Assembly: GCF_009827545.1 (NCBI RefSeq)
Contig: NZ_WTYS01000001.1
Span: 2,815,772 to 2,879,771, forward strand
Length of the DNA: 64,000 nt
Source of the DNA: Pontixanthobacter gangjinensis
GTDB lineage: Bacteria; Pseudomonadota; Alphaproteobacteria; Sphingomonadales; Sphingomonadaceae
Direction of reading: 5' to 3'
The position numbers and the translations under genes are program-made. The notes below the pieces were generated by a model that saw only the letters and a program-made list of their open reading frames with translations, made no database searches and had not been told where the DNA came from. This document shows positions 53,124 to 62,313 of this stretch, in pieces (position 1 is the stretch's first letter; each line of letters opens with the position of its first letter).

Positions 53124-54431
53124 TTAATATGGCAGAAATAACCCAGCCAATGCCGCACTCATCAAGTTGGCAAGAGAGCCCGCAGCGAGTGCCCTCAGGC
53201 CTAGCTTGGCGATTACGGGCCGCTGGTTGGGCGCAAGGCCGCCTGTCACTGCCATCTGGATTGCAATCGAGCTGAAATTGGCAAAACCGCACAATGCAAA
53301 GGTGATGATTGCCCGGCTGCGGTCGGTCAGGCCTTGTAGTTGACCAAGTTCGATAAACGCCACGAATTCATTGAGCACAATTTTGGTACCGAACAACCCA
53401 CCAGCGACCTGCGCTTGATCCCAATCAGCAATACCGATCATATACATGACCGGCGCAAACACCCAACCAAGCACTTGCTGGAATGACAGGTCAGGCATGC
53501 CAAACAGGCTGCCGGCCGAACCAAGCAAACCATTGGCCAATGCGACCAGCGCGACAAATGCCAGCACCATCGCACCCACCGCGACCGCCAGCTTTACGCC
53601 GGTTTGCGCGCCTTGGGCTGCTGCTTCGATAACGTTGGCAGGTTGCTGGCCCTCTTCGAAAGTCTCAGCAACCTCTACCTCATGCGCCTTGCCGCCTTCG
53701 GTGATAGCGGCTGGTCCTTCAGAGCTTATCCGGCTCTTGGGCAAAGTCACATCATCTGTATCATGCGCATCTTCGCCATCGTCAGGCATGATGATTTTGG
53801 CCATCAGAATGCCGCCCGGCGCGGACATAAAGGCCGCCGCCAGCAAAAATGGCAGATACTCGCTGCCAAGCAGACCAGCATAGGCAGCCAGAATTGTGCC
53901 CGCGACCCCGGCCATCCCGACAGTCATCAGTGTAAACAAGCGCGAGGGTGATAACGCAGCCAGATACGGACGCACCACAAGAGGACTTTCCGACTGGCCG
54001 ACAAAGATATTGGCCGCAGCACCTAGCGCCTCGACTTTGCTGATGCCCGTAAGCCATCCGATTGCTCCGCCAACCCAGCGCACGACCCGCTGCATGATGC
54101 CGAGATAATAGAGTATGGATACCAGCGACGCGAAGAACACGATCACCGGCAGAGCGCCCAAGGCAAATGTATTTGCCAACGGGTTGTCTTGCCCGAACAG
54201 GAAGGATGTGCCCGCATCGGCATAGGATAACAACGCGGCCACACCGTCCGACATGGTCTGGATTGCGGCCACACCCCAAGGCGTACGAAGCACGAGAAAG
54301 GCAAGTACTGCTTGCAATCCAAAGGCGGCACCGACCACGCGCAGCCGTATTCGCTTTTTGCCGGTTGAAAGCAGAAACGCCGCTGCGAGGATCGCGAGAA
54401 TGCCGAGAAGGCTGGTCAATACCGGGTGCAT
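53124..54431 (-). CDS. NupC/CNT family nucleoside transporter
   Basis: The 435-residue inner membrane protein is a concentrative nucleoside transporter. Diagnostic parts are FGALPVIVFFASLVSILYYL (in part), the GQSESPLVVRPYL motif, FMSAPGGILMAKIIMPDD and TIALCGFANFSSIAIQ-like FALCGFANFSSIAIQMAV (nucleoside-binding region). An acidic central loop (DDGEDAHDTDDVTL) is an insertion relative to short family members. It lies upstream of the oxygenase gene and divergent from the VUT transporter gene. Confidence 0.93.
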   Translation of the reverse strand: MHPVLTSLLGILAILAAAFLLSTGKKRIRLRVVGAAFGLQAVLAFLVLRTPWGVAAIQTMSDGVAALLSYADAGTSFLFGQDNPLANTFALGALPVIVFFASLVSILYYLGIMQRVVRWVGGAIGWLTGISKVEALGAAANIFVGQSESPLVVRPYLAALSPSRLFTLMTVGMAGVAGTILAAYAGLLGSEYLPFLLAAAFMSAPGGILMAKIIMPDDGEDAHDTDDVTLPKSRISSEGPAAITEGGKAHEVEVAETFEEGQQPANVIEAAAQGAQTGVKLAVAVGAMVLAFVALVALANGLLGSAGSLFGMPDLSFQQVLGWVFAPVMYMIGIADWDQAQVAGGLFGTKIVLNEFVAFIELGQLQGLTDRSRAIITFALCGFANFSSIAIQMAVTGGLAPNQRPVIAKLGLRALAAGSLANLMSAALAGLFLPY

Positions 54432-54561
54432 AATATCTTTCGGTGCCGATTCTTGAAGATGCCGATGTCGCCTTTTGTGCGCCGCCAGTCAAACCCACTA
54501 CCCACAGGTCCGGTTAAGCAGGTGGCTTCCCTTTTGCTGTGCGAACCAATAATCGTGCGTG

Positions 54562-55245
54562 ATGGACCAACAAACATCTCCGCCAGCCATTACCCGCGCG
54601 CTCCTGTTTATGCTGCTACTATACGGCGGAATGACCGTGGTCGCAGGCGTGCTTGCGTATAAGCAAATCCAGCTTTGGCCCAGCAACCTCGCGGTGGAAG
54701 CCGGCATTTTTGCATTTCTGATCTTGGTCGTGATTTCGAGCACAGTTGCACAGCTTTATGGTGACAAGCTTGCGAACCGGATTGTTTGGTGGGGCTTCGT
54801 GCCGCTGGGTGTGTCGTCGTTGCTGATGCAATTGGTGCTGGTTCTGCCAGCATCAAGCGAAATGGTTCAATACAGGCCAGACGATCTCGCCGCATTTGAA
54901 TATGTCCACCAGCAATTGTGGCGCGTATGGCTGGCAGGCCCCGCCGCCTATCTTGTCTCGCTTTTGCTCAATGTCTGGATATTCTCAAAATTACGCGGCT
55001 CGGGCGATCAGGGGACCATCAGTTTGATGGTCCGCGGGGCAATCGCCTCTGCCCTAAGCCAAGCAATCGATTCTGTTATATTCATAACCTTGGCGTTCTA
55101 TGGCGAATTCGACATCACTGAATTACTGCTCGGCCAGATGCTGGCAAAAGTCGTTTTGTCGTTCGTGCTGGTGCCATTCCTGATCATGGGCTTTGTTCAA
55201 TTTGCGCGCTGGCTTGATGCAAAGCCCGGCGATGCTCTGGATTAA
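54562..55245 (+). CDS. VUT family (queuosine precursor-type) transporter
   Basis: The 227-residue membrane protein resembles the VUT/YhhQ family, which takes up 7-cyano- or 7-aminomethyl-7-deazaguanine for queuosine formation. Typical parts are LAYKQIQLWPSNLAVEAGIF, TVAQLYGDKLANRIVWWGF, SSLLMQLVLVLPASSEM and RGAIASALSQAIDSVIFITL. GTG 54559 is one codon upstream and ATG 54562 is preferred. No preQ1 riboswitch is obvious upstream. It ends one base before the CPA2 antiporter gene, which is convergent. Confidence 0.88.
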   Translation: MDQQTSPPAITRALLFMLLLYGGMTVVAGVLAYKQIQLWPSNLAVEAGIFAFLILVVISSTVAQLYGDKLANRIVWWGFVPLGVSSLLMQLVLVLPASSEMVQYRPDDLAAFEYVHQQLWRVWLAGPAAYLVSLLLNVWIFSKLRGSGDQGTISLMVRGAIASALSQAIDSVIFITLAFYGEFDITELLLGQMLAKVVLSFVLVPFLIMGFVQFARWLDAKPGDALD

Positions 55246-56907
55246 TCAGGCTGCCAGCCCGGCCTGATCACCGGCATCCTGTAGGCTCAACAGAGTTAGA
55301 ACCTCAGCAAATATCGCCTCTGCGCCGCCAGCTTCGGCGATATCAATAAACACCGTCCGGTCGTCTTCGATCTCTGGATATTCAGCCATACCGTGAATGC
55401 CGATAATGCGCGTGATTTCAGGCGCGTGGTCACGGATAAGCGGGCCGATTTCCAGCACCCGTTCCATAGATCCTTGCGCGACTACCACGCCTTGGCGCTT
55501 GGCAACCCCCAAGGCTTGCCAGCTGCGCGGATCGCCAACTGGCGCAAAGTGGACGGGGTAGCCATCGGCCAACGCCTGTTCGAACCGCTCCCGATCATAT
55601 TCGATGGCGAGATAATCGATCTCAGCCTCACCCAGCATATCAGCCACTTTGCGGCCTGTTTCGCCAAGAGTGATCAGCAAGATCGGCGCGTTGTCTCCGG
55701 CGAGCTTTTCGTCGGTTGGTCCGCGCCGCAGTTTACCCGCTAATTTGCGCCCAATATTGGAAATCGCGGGCGTTAACGCCAAACTGAGCGCGATTGCCGA
55801 GACTACTATCGCCAGTGCTTTCGCTCCGAACAAAGCGGCGACCGCTGGCAAAGAAAATAGCACCAGCGCGAATTCGGACCCTTGCCCAAGCAAGAAACCC
55901 AATTGAATCGAACCTGGCACCGACCATCGATTAGCCAGCCCGGCAAGGATATTGAACAAACATTTGAGCGCCACCAGCGCCAACGTCGCAGCCAATATCA
56001 AATGCCAATCGCCCCGAATAACATCGGGATCAAGCGACAGACCAACGGTCATAAAGAAGAAGCCGAGGAACAGTCCGCGAAACGCCTCGATTTCTGTCTG
56101 GACAAGCAAGCGGTAGCGAGAATCTGCCAGCGCCACCCCGCCCAAAAACGCACCGAGTGTTAGGGAAAGACCAATCAAGCCGGTGACCCATCCCGCAGCT
56201 AAAGCGAGAAACAAAGCTGTCGCTGTCAGCACTTCGCTGCTGTCGATCCGGGTGACGATCCTGAATAATGGCTCGGTGAGATAGCGCGCGAACAGCACTG
56301 CTACCCCGAATGCAGCAATCGCCTTGACCAGCGCAATACCAAGCGAAACACCCAGCGCATCGCCCGTACCCAAGCTGCCTGCGACAACCAGTAGCATAAT
56401 CGCCGCAATATCCTGAAAGATCAGGATTGATTGCGCCGCGCGTCCGACCGGGCAATCCTCCTGATCGCGCTCCTTAATCACACCGATCACCACTGCTGTC
56501 GACGATAGCCCCATGGCAAAGCCGCCCAAAATTGCAGCGACTGGCGGCAAACCCAGCAGCAGACCGAGGCCGGTAAAGCCCCCACCTGCAATCAGCATCT
56601 GCAAAGAACCAAAGCCGAATATGTTGGAGGCTTCCTCCCGTATCCGCGCAATCGAGAAATGGAGGCCAAGATTAAATAGCAGGAACATCACGCCTGCCTC
56701 GGCGAGCGCCTCAACCACCGACCCTTCGAACATCTCCGCGTAACCGGCAAAGGACAGGCCAAGACCGAGCACGATGTAACCAACAATTGGATTAAGGCGG
56801 CATATCTTCGCGCCAAGCGCAGCGATGATGCCAAGCCCCAGCAGGATTATTGCAGGCTGGATGACTTCCAGAACCGAATGCGCGCCAGCGGCTGTTTCTT
56901 GAACCAT
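55246..56907 (-). CDS. Monovalent cation:proton antiporter-2 (CPA2) with RCK domain
   Basis: The 553-residue protein is a Kef/YbaL-type cation:proton antiporter. The membrane part (about residues 1-390) has LNPIVGYIVLGLGLS, AGVMFLLFNLGLHFS, the AILGGFAMGLSSTAVVIGVI motif and SILIFQDIAAIMLLV. A TrkA-N/RCK domain follows with ILLITLGETGRKVADMLGEA and IDYLAIEYDRERFEQAL. ATG 56907 is preferred to the TTG at 56946. Likely function: potassium or sodium efflux in exchange for protons, controlled by nucleotide binding at the RCK domain. Confidence 0.92.
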   Translation of the reverse strand: MVQETAAGAHSVLEVIQPAIILLGLGIIAALGAKICRLNPIVGYIVLGLGLSFAGYAEMFEGSVVEALAEAGVMFLLFNLGLHFSIARIREEASNIFGFGSLQMLIAGGGFTGLGLLLGLPPVAAILGGFAMGLSSTAVVIGVIKERDQEDCPVGRAAQSILIFQDIAAIMLLVVAGSLGTGDALGVSLGIALVKAIAAFGVAVLFARYLTEPLFRIVTRIDSSEVLTATALFLALAAGWVTGLIGLSLTLGAFLGGVALADSRYRLLVQTEIEAFRGLFLGFFFMTVGLSLDPDVIRGDWHLILAATLALVALKCLFNILAGLANRWSVPGSIQLGFLLGQGSEFALVLFSLPAVAALFGAKALAIVVSAIALSLALTPAISNIGRKLAGKLRRGPTDEKLAGDNAPILLITLGETGRKVADMLGEAEIDYLAIEYDRERFEQALADGYPVHFAPVGDPRSWQALGVAKRQGVVVAQGSMERVLEIGPLIRDHAPEITRIIGIHGMAEYPEIEDDRTVFIDIAEAGGAEAIFAEVLTLLSLQDAGDQAGLAA

Positions 56908-56975
56908 TTTGCTTTCAAAGCTGATTAAGCCTGTAAAGTCACGCAAAACCGAGAGGATCTAAGCCCGCGGATTGC

Positions 56976-58742
56976 TCAAATCACGTAACAAGTCTGGAAT
57001 GGATCGCCATCTTTGGTCGCCTCCACTTGTGCGGCAATTGTGCTGAACGCATCCGCCTGAGACAAAAAGAGCTTGCCGCTCAATTCTTTAACGAAGCCGG
57101 TATCAGCGAGGCGATCCATAACCGGGCCTTTGACTTCGGAAAGATGCAATTCGATGGCGCCATCGGTCAGCCTGTGAGCGATCGCCTCAAGGCTTTCCAA
57201 TCCAGAGGCATCGACCGAATTGACGGCTGAAAACATCAGTATGACATGCTGCAATTCAGGCCGTTCCGCGACACGTTCGAGCACGAACTCCTCCAGCCAT
57301 CTGGCGTTTAGGTAAGTCAGGCTTTCATCGACCCGGATTGAGACTATTTCGGGCATAGTGAAGACGTGATGCCGTTCGACATTGCGAAAATGTTCGGTTC
57401 CCGGCACCCGGCCGACTATTGCCGCATGAGGGCGCGATGCTTTCCACAAATACAGCAACAGGCCAGTGCCGACACCGGCAATCACACCCAATTCTACCCC
57501 GGCGGCGAGTGTTACCCCGATGGTCGCGATGTGCGCAGTGAAATCAGCCTTGGAATAATGCCACAAATGGACTGGTGTCTTGAGATCGACCAGGCTGAGC
57601 ACTGCAACTATGATCGTGGCGGCCAGCGTCGCAATTGGCAAGTTGAATAGCAGCGGGGTGAGGAACAGCGTGGCCAGCGCGATACCCACCGCAGTATACG
57701 CGCCAGCAGCAGGCGTTTGCGCCCCGGCATCAAAATTCACAGCAGAACGGGCGAAGCCGCCAGTGACAGGGTAGCCACCAGAAAAAGCCGAGGCGATATT
57801 TGATGCGCCCAAACCGATCAGTTCCTGATCGGGAGTAATCCGTTGTCGGCGCTTGGCAGCAAGCGTTTGAGCCACAGAGACGCTTTCGACAAAGCCGATG
57901 ATCGAAATGAGCAACGCTGGAACCCATAATTGTGCGATCAGACCTGGATCAACGCTCGGCACGGTGAAAGGCGGCAAGCCTTGCGGGATCGCCCCCACCA
58001 GCTTGACCCCCCGCGATGCAAGATCGAGAGTAATGACCGCGATAATGGTTGCAATAACCGCTAACACTGGCCCCGCCTTTGCGGTCATTGTCGCGGCGCG
58101 GGGAGATAGTCCCACCTTTTCTAGAAACGGTTTGGCTCCGCTGCGGACCCAGAATAGGAATATCGTCGCGGCAATGCCCAGCACCAAGGTCCAAGGATTG
58201 GTTTCTCCGATTGCACTGGCAAGCCCAGAAAGCATTTCAGGCCAATTATCGCCGCCTGCAGATATGCCGAGAATATGCTTCAGCTGACTGGTCGCAATCA
58301 GAATACCGCTGGCGGTGATGAAGCCTGAAATCACCGGATGCGACAGTAGATTGGCAAGGAAGCCTAGCCTCAGCAATCCAAGAACCGCCAGCATCACACC
58401 TGAAAGCGCCGCCAAAGTAATCGCGGCTTCGAGATATTCGGACGTGCCTTGCGCTGCAATCGCACCTGCCGCAGATGCAGTCATCAGCGACACCACAGCG
58501 ACCGGCCCGACGGCAAGCGTCCTGCTTGTCCCAAAGATCGCATAGGCAATCAGCGGCAGAATTGAGGCATAGAGGCCGACGACCGGCGGTAAGCCTGCCA
58601 GCAAGGCATAGGCCAAGCTTTGCGGGATCAACATGATGGTGACGATTATCGCCGCCAACATATCTGCGCTCAATGTGTCCCTGCTGTAATTGCGGCCCCA
58701 ATCGAGTATTGGGAAATAGCGCGCCAGCCGGACACTTTTCAT
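56976..58742 (-). CDS. SulP family anion transporter with STAS domain
   Basis: The 588-residue protein belongs to the SulP family (sulfate, bicarbonate or other anions). It has the membrane part with IMLIPQSLAYALLAGLPPV, YAIFGTSRTLAVGPVAVV and NIASAFSGGYPVTGGFARSA, and a C-terminal STAS domain from about residue 445 (EIVSIRVDESLTYLNARWLE, then MFSAVNSVDASGLESLEA). It lies downstream of the persulfide genes with a 2-bp gap, so it is the last gene of that operon. Sulfate or sulfite export of the oxidation products would fit the context, but that is inference. Confidence 0.93.
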   Translation of the reverse strand: MKSVRLARYFPILDWGRNYSRDTLSADMLAAIIVTIMLIPQSLAYALLAGLPPVVGLYASILPLIAYAIFGTSRTLAVGPVAVVSLMTASAAGAIAAQGTSEYLEAAITLAALSGVMLAVLGLLRLGFLANLLSHPVISGFITASGILIATSQLKHILGISAGGDNWPEMLSGLASAIGETNPWTLVLGIAATIFLFWVRSGAKPFLEKVGLSPRAATMTAKAGPVLAVIATIIAVITLDLASRGVKLVGAIPQGLPPFTVPSVDPGLIAQLWVPALLISIIGFVESVSVAQTLAAKRRQRITPDQELIGLGASNIASAFSGGYPVTGGFARSAVNFDAGAQTPAAGAYTAVGIALATLFLTPLLFNLPIATLAATIIVAVLSLVDLKTPVHLWHYSKADFTAHIATIGVTLAAGVELGVIAGVGTGLLLYLWKASRPHAAIVGRVPGTEHFRNVERHHVFTMPEIVSIRVDESLTYLNARWLEEFVLERVAERPELQHVILMFSAVNSVDASGLESLEAIAHRLTDGAIELHLSEVKGPVMDRLADTGFVKELSGKLFLSQADAFSTIAAQVEATKDGDPFQTCYVI

Positions 58743-58744
58743 CT

Positions 58745-59104
58745 TCAGGAACCCAATTTCGGCGGGTCAGCAGGCAAATTGCTGTACAATTGCCATAGCG
58801 CAGCCGTGCGTGCGCCTGACCGGCAATAGCCAAGCACAGGAGCCTGCATTGTCGCCATCACTTGGCGCAGCTCCTGCGCCTCATGCTCGCTCAATTGTCC
58901 AGGAATGATCGGGATATAGGCAAAGCCCAGCCCGAGCTTGTGCGCCGCGGCTTCCATGTCTGCAGAGGATGGTTGATCGGGAGCCTCGCCATCAGGCCGG
59001 TTATCGACAATTGTTTTGAAACCGGCAGCGGCGATCTGCTGTAGGTCGGCGGGCGAAATTTGCCCGGTCGCGGAAAATTCATCACAAATCTGGTTCAGTT
59101 CCAT
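58745..59104 (-). CDS. Beta-lactamase hydrolase-like (DUF442) sulfur transferase
   Basis: The 119-residue protein matches the TIGR01244/DUF442 family (Blh-like, phosphatase fold). The catalytic loop is YCRSGART (Cys94, Arg98). Family members are found in BigR operons and act as rhodanese-like sulfur transferases. It stands between the YeeE-type genes and the SulP gene in the same operon. Confidence 0.93.
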   Translation of the reverse strand: MELNQICDEFSATGQISPADLQQIAAAGFKTIVDNRPDGEAPDQPSSADMEAAAHKLGLGFAYIPIIPGQLSEHEAQELRQVMATMQAPVLGYCRSGARTAALWQLYSNLPADPPKLGS

Positions 59105-59113
59105 TTTGATATC

Positions 59114-59557
59114 CTAACTTGAAAGAGCTTGAAGGAGATGAGGCTTTCGATCGGTCAAGAAGCCGTGCAGCCACATTCCGGCAACCATCGCCGCGACGAA
59201 CAGCGCCGTTTGCCATGTTCCGAAGGCCAGTCCAGCCAGCGCCGGTCCCGGACAGTATCCGGCCAGGCCCCAGCCCGCGCCAAACATCGCGCCGCCAATC
59301 ATCAACTGCCGGTCGATAGTCCGGTTTTCGGGAATGTGGAATGCATTGTGGAACAGCGGCCGTTCCATCCGCCGAACCAGCAAATAGCCGATAGCAGAAG
59401 GTATCAGGGCGCCGCCCATCACAATTGCCAGCGACGGGTCCCAATTCCCGAACAAATCGAGAAATGCGATAACGCGGGCGGGATTGACCATATCGGACAA
59501 TGTCAGGCCTGCGCCAAATATCGTTCCGGTGAACAAAGCTGCAAAAAGAGTTCTCAT
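59114..59557 (-). CDS. YeeE/YedE-type membrane protein, half unit (second)
   Basis: The 147-residue protein has four membrane segments and the GAMFGAGWGLAGYCPGPALAG motif of YeeE/YedE sulfur-transport proteins, with a conserved Cys. It is the second of two half-size genes; together they match one full-length YeeE transporter, which carries thiosulfate in some bacteria. It follows the first half by 4 bp. Confidence 0.9.
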   Translation of the reverse strand: MRTLFAALFTGTIFGAGLTLSDMVNPARVIAFLDLFGNWDPSLAIVMGGALIPSAIGYLLVRRMERPLFHNAFHIPENRTIDRQLMIGGAMFGAGWGLAGYCPGPALAGLAFGTWQTALFVAAMVAGMWLHGFLTDRKPHLLQALSS

Positions 59558-59561
59558 CGGC

Positions 59562-59996
59562 TCAGCTCCCTATCAAATGGCGCGCAACGCCGACCACCAG
59601 AAAGCCGGCGGTCATAAAGGCCGCCGTTGCTGCGAGAGAACGCGGCGAAAGGCGCGCCATCCCGCAGACCCCGTGTCCGCTGGTGCAGCCATTGCCAAGC
59701 CGCGTTCCGAACCCGACCAGCAAGCCGCCAATGATCAGCACGATCAGCGAAGATGTGACCGTGATGGCCGGCTGACGGACAAAGCCGTTCACAAGCAATG
59801 CGCCCAGCGGCAGGCCCACAATAAACATCGCCGCCTCCGCTCTTTTCGGTCCGCTGCGGGCGATGCCGAGCGCACGCGCCGCCATGCCGCTAACCCCGGC
59901 GATACGGCCCGACATGAGCAAGAGCAGCGCAGCAGCAAGGCCGATAAGCAACCCTCCTGACAAGGCGATAAGCGGATTGAGCGGTTCCATTAGCAA
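59562..59996 (-). CDS. YeeE/YedE-type membrane protein, half unit (first)
   Basis: The 144-residue protein has the GFGTRLGNGCTSGHGVCGMA motif of YeeE/YedE proteins, with the key cysteines that pass sulfur compounds, and about four membrane helices. The gene is followed by the second half unit. It stands 4 bp after the metallo-beta-lactamase gene. Substrates of the family are thiosulfate or persulfide-related compounds. Confidence 0.92.
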   Translation of the reverse strand: MLMEPLNPLIALSGGLLIGLAAALLLLMSGRIAGVSGMAARALGIARSGPKRAEAAMFIVGLPLGALLVNGFVRQPAITVTSSLIVLIIGGLLVGFGTRLGNGCTSGHGVCGMARLSPRSLAATAAFMTAGFLVVGVARHLIGS

Positions 59997-60000
59997 TTCC

Positions 60001-60930
60001 TTACAGGGTGTTGAGGGGCAATTTTAGATAGGCTGTGCCGTTATTTTCGGGTTCGGGAAAATGTCCGCCCCGAATATTGACTTGGATCGATGGCAGGATG
60101 AGCTGGGGCATAGCCAAGGTAGCGTCGCGGGCCGTCCGCATCGCGACGAAATCGTCTTCGCTCACACCTTCGTGAACATGGACATTGGCTGTCCGTTCAA
60201 ATCCGATGGTTGTCTCCCAGGCAAATTCGGTCCGGTTCGGCGCCTTGTAATCATGGCACAAAAACACCCGCGTTTCGTCGGGCAATTGGGTAAGGCGCTT
60301 GATCGAACGATACAACATCGCCGCATCGCCGCCGGGAAAATCAGCCCGCGCCGTCCCATAGTCGGGCATGAACATCGTATCGCCTACAAAGGCCGCGTCG
60401 CCGATAATATAAGCCATGTCTGCAGGCGTGTGACCAGGGACGTGCAGCGCGGTGAACGGGATTTCGCCTATTTCCATGCGGTCGCCATCATCGAACAAAT
60501 GATCAAATTGCGACCCATCACGGGCGAAATCAGTCCCCTCGTTGAATATCGTACCAAATACGTCCTGCACCCTCAGAATCTCGCGCCCGATTGCCAATTT
60601 ACCGCCAAGCTTTTCCTGCAAATATGGCGCCGACGACAAATGATCCGCGTGAGCGTGCGTTTCGAGTAACCAGTCAACCTTCAACCCTAGTTCACGGACG
60701 TAATCTACAATCAGGTCCGCTGACCGGGTGGATGTACGGCCCGAACGTTGCGCAAAATCCAAAACCGGATCGATAATCGCGGCACGCTTCAAAGCAGGAT
60801 CATGAACCACATAGCTTGCAGTGAAAGTGGTCTCGTCAAAAAATGCCTTTACGGCGGGAGTATAACCGCTGCCGCGCAGCGCGCCTCTGACCTGCGCTTG
60901 AGCCAGTTTCAGATGGGGATCTGCATGCAT
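60001..60930 (-). CDS. Persulfide dioxygenase-like MBL-fold hydrolase (ETHE1-type)
   Basis: The 309-residue protein has the metal motif THAHADH (His92, His94, Asp96, His97) and the VPGHTPADMAYIIGDAAFVGD region (quoted in part) typical of ETHE1-like persulfide dioxygenases of BigR operons. These enzymes oxidise glutathione persulfide to sulfite. No rhodanese domain is fused to it. It is the first structural gene of the operon, 88 bp after the repressor gene. Confidence 0.92.
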   Translation of the reverse strand: MHADPHLKLAQAQVRGALRGSGYTPAVKAFFDETTFTASYVVHDPALKRAAIIDPVLDFAQRSGRTSTRSADLIVDYVRELGLKVDWLLETHAHADHLSSAPYLQEKLGGKLAIGREILRVQDVFGTIFNEGTDFARDGSQFDHLFDDGDRMEIGEIPFTALHVPGHTPADMAYIIGDAAFVGDTMFMPDYGTARADFPGGDAAMLYRSIKRLTQLPDETRVFLCHDYKAPNRTEFAWETTIGFERTANVHVHEGVSEDDFVAMRTARDATLAMPQLILPSIQVNIRGGHFPEPENNGTAYLKLPLNTL

Positions 60931-61018
60931 TTTTGGTTCCTCAAATTTGGCCTGAATTTACGAAGCTCCAATACCGGGAATTACAAATAAAAGACTGATA
61001 ATACGCCTCAATTCTCGG

Positions 61019-61345
61019 CTAGACGAGTTCCGGACAGTAAATGGAATGGAGCAATTCGAGCACCTGTAACGCGCGCGGATCATCCACCCGATAGTAAAGC
61101 GTTTGCGACTCCCGCCTGAAGGCAACCAGACCCTGCTCGCGCAATTTCGCCAAATGCTGCGACAGCGCAGATTGGCTGATGCCGACCCGTTCGACCAGCG
61201 CCCCAACCGGCAATTCGCCAGCAGCAGCGAGATGACAAAGAACAAGCAATCGTGACTGGTTCGAAAGCGCACGCATCAGCGCAGCGGCGGCCTCTGAATT
61301 GGCCGTCATTGCAGCCATGTTTGCGGTGCTGTCGATTCGCGTCAT
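61019..61345 (-). CDS. BigR/SqrR-like ArsR family persulfide-sensing repressor
   Basis: The 108-residue ArsR protein has a winged helix with ISQSALSQHLAKLREQGLVA as the recognition helix region. Its two cysteines, Cys37 (LVLCHLA) and Cys104 (SIYCPE), match the pair that senses persulfides in BigR and SqrR. It heads the operon and probably represses it until persulfides link the cysteines. The predicted promoter leaves no leader before ATG 61345. Confidence 0.93.
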   Translation of the reverse strand: MTRIDSTANMAAMTANSEAAAALMRALSNQSRLLVLCHLAAAGELPVGALVERVGISQSALSQHLAKLREQGLVAFRRESQTLYYRVDDPRALQVLELLHSIYCPELV

Positions 61346-61351
61346 TTGCTC

Positions 61352-61379
61352 ATTATATTCACATTCTCTAAATTAGCAA
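61352..61379 (-). promoter_or_regulatory. Promoter and possible BigR operator of the sulfur operon
   Basis: On the minus strand TTGCTA (-35) and TATAAT (-10, a perfect match) are 16 bases apart, and only six bases separate the -10 from the bigR ATG, so the start site should fall on the ATG (leaderless). A palindrome, CTAAATTAG at 61368-61376, lies between the boxes and could be the repressor site. Boxes and spacing are seen directly; operator function is inference. Confidence 0.65.
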
Positions 61380-61482
61380 TAGATAATACACTGAGGCGCT
61401 CCCGCGATTGCGCCAAGATAACCTCAAAATCTGTAAAGATGACTCTTAACCGGGTCTGGCGGGCTACTTCCAGTTCACCTTA

Positions 61483-62232
61483 ATGAAGGCTGGCGTAATT
61501 TCCTTTTTTAGCGGGCGTGGATATGGTATTCCAACTTCGAAATTGCGAGGATTTACATGGCCTTTGTTCGAGGCTTCGTTAGCGAGAGTATTTAGGGAAA
61601 GCCCCACTTCGTTGATTGTATCGAGATCGAAAAAACTCACCATTTTAATATCGGTCAGTCTGATCGCCTTGTTGCTTGGTATCACCCTTCAATCTGGTGG
61701 CAGCTTAGTCCCGAAAAATCATAAACAGCAGCCAGTATATCCAATTAGATTTCTGCTTCCGGAACCTCGTAAATTTGTCAAAGAGAGCGCGGCCGAGACC
61801 GTCTCAAATCCCGAACCGCTCGAAGTCTCTGATACCTATGCGAACATAGTGGAGGGATCCCAAAGAGACGATCCCAAAGAGCCTGCCTACGACGCTAGCC
61901 CTTCGGACGTTCCAACAAACCGCAGATTCATGCCGCTGGACTATGATTTGAACCGGGCTGGAGACAGCAAAGGGGTGCTAGAGATTGAAATGCCCCTTAT
62001 CGTTAATGGCAAGCTTGGCCGGCGCTTGGAGATCAAGATCGCTGAAGGCGGAAATATCCTAGTTTCCAAGGCCGCCTTCTTAAAGCTGGTAAAGGAAGAG
62101 AACATTGTCATGCGAAACACCATGGCTTTGCCCAACGTAGAGCATGTGAGCTTTTCTCAAATCAGAGATGTTGGCCTAGAGGTTAGCTACGATCCCATCG
62201 CTGACTCTATCTCATTGCGCTCAGGCAATTAG
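61483..62232 (+). CDS. Membrane-anchored protein of unknown function next to lapG
   Basis: I do not recognise the family. The 249-residue frame has one membrane segment (LTILISVSLIALLLGITLQS, about residues 52-71), a disordered Pro/Asp/Glu-rich stretch, and a C-terminal beta-rich part from about residue 164 with GVLEIEMPLIVNGKLGRRLE and LPNVEHVSFSQIRDVGLEV. The latter resembles small beta domains of usher-type or secretion proteins only loosely. The start is uncertain: ATG 61483 lacks a clear ribosome site, and a TTG at 61612, close to the membrane segment, is possible. It lies 81 bp upstream of the LapG-like gene and may be co-transcribed. Confidence 0.6.
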   Translation: MKAGVISFFSGRGYGIPTSKLRGFTWPLFEASLARVFRESPTSLIVSRSKKLTILISVSLIALLLGITLQSGGSLVPKNHKQQPVYPIRFLLPEPRKFVKESAAETVSNPEPLEVSDTYANIVEGSQRDDPKEPAYDASPSDVPTNRRFMPLDYDLNRAGDSKGVLEIEMPLIVNGKLGRRLEIKIAEGGNILVSKAAFLKLVKEENIVMRNTMALPNVEHVSFSQIRDVGLEVSYDPIADSISLRSGN

Positions 62233-62313
62233 AGCGCAAATCGCAATTTGTTACATAACCGTTTACCAACAATCGCAACCGAGCTTTGACCAGTTCCATG
62301 CAAACGTCGCGGC

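Noticed and set aside
54500-54561. Possible preQ1 riboswitch in front of the VUT family gene
   Set aside because: No preQ1-I or -II core could be recognised in the region.
61464-61685. Minus-strand ORF of 73 codons overlapping the start of the unknown gene at 61483
   Set aside because: It has a tail that reads somewhat like a protein (VGIPYPRPLKKEITPAF), but there is no clear ribosome site and no family. It remains undecided, and I did not list it as a gene.
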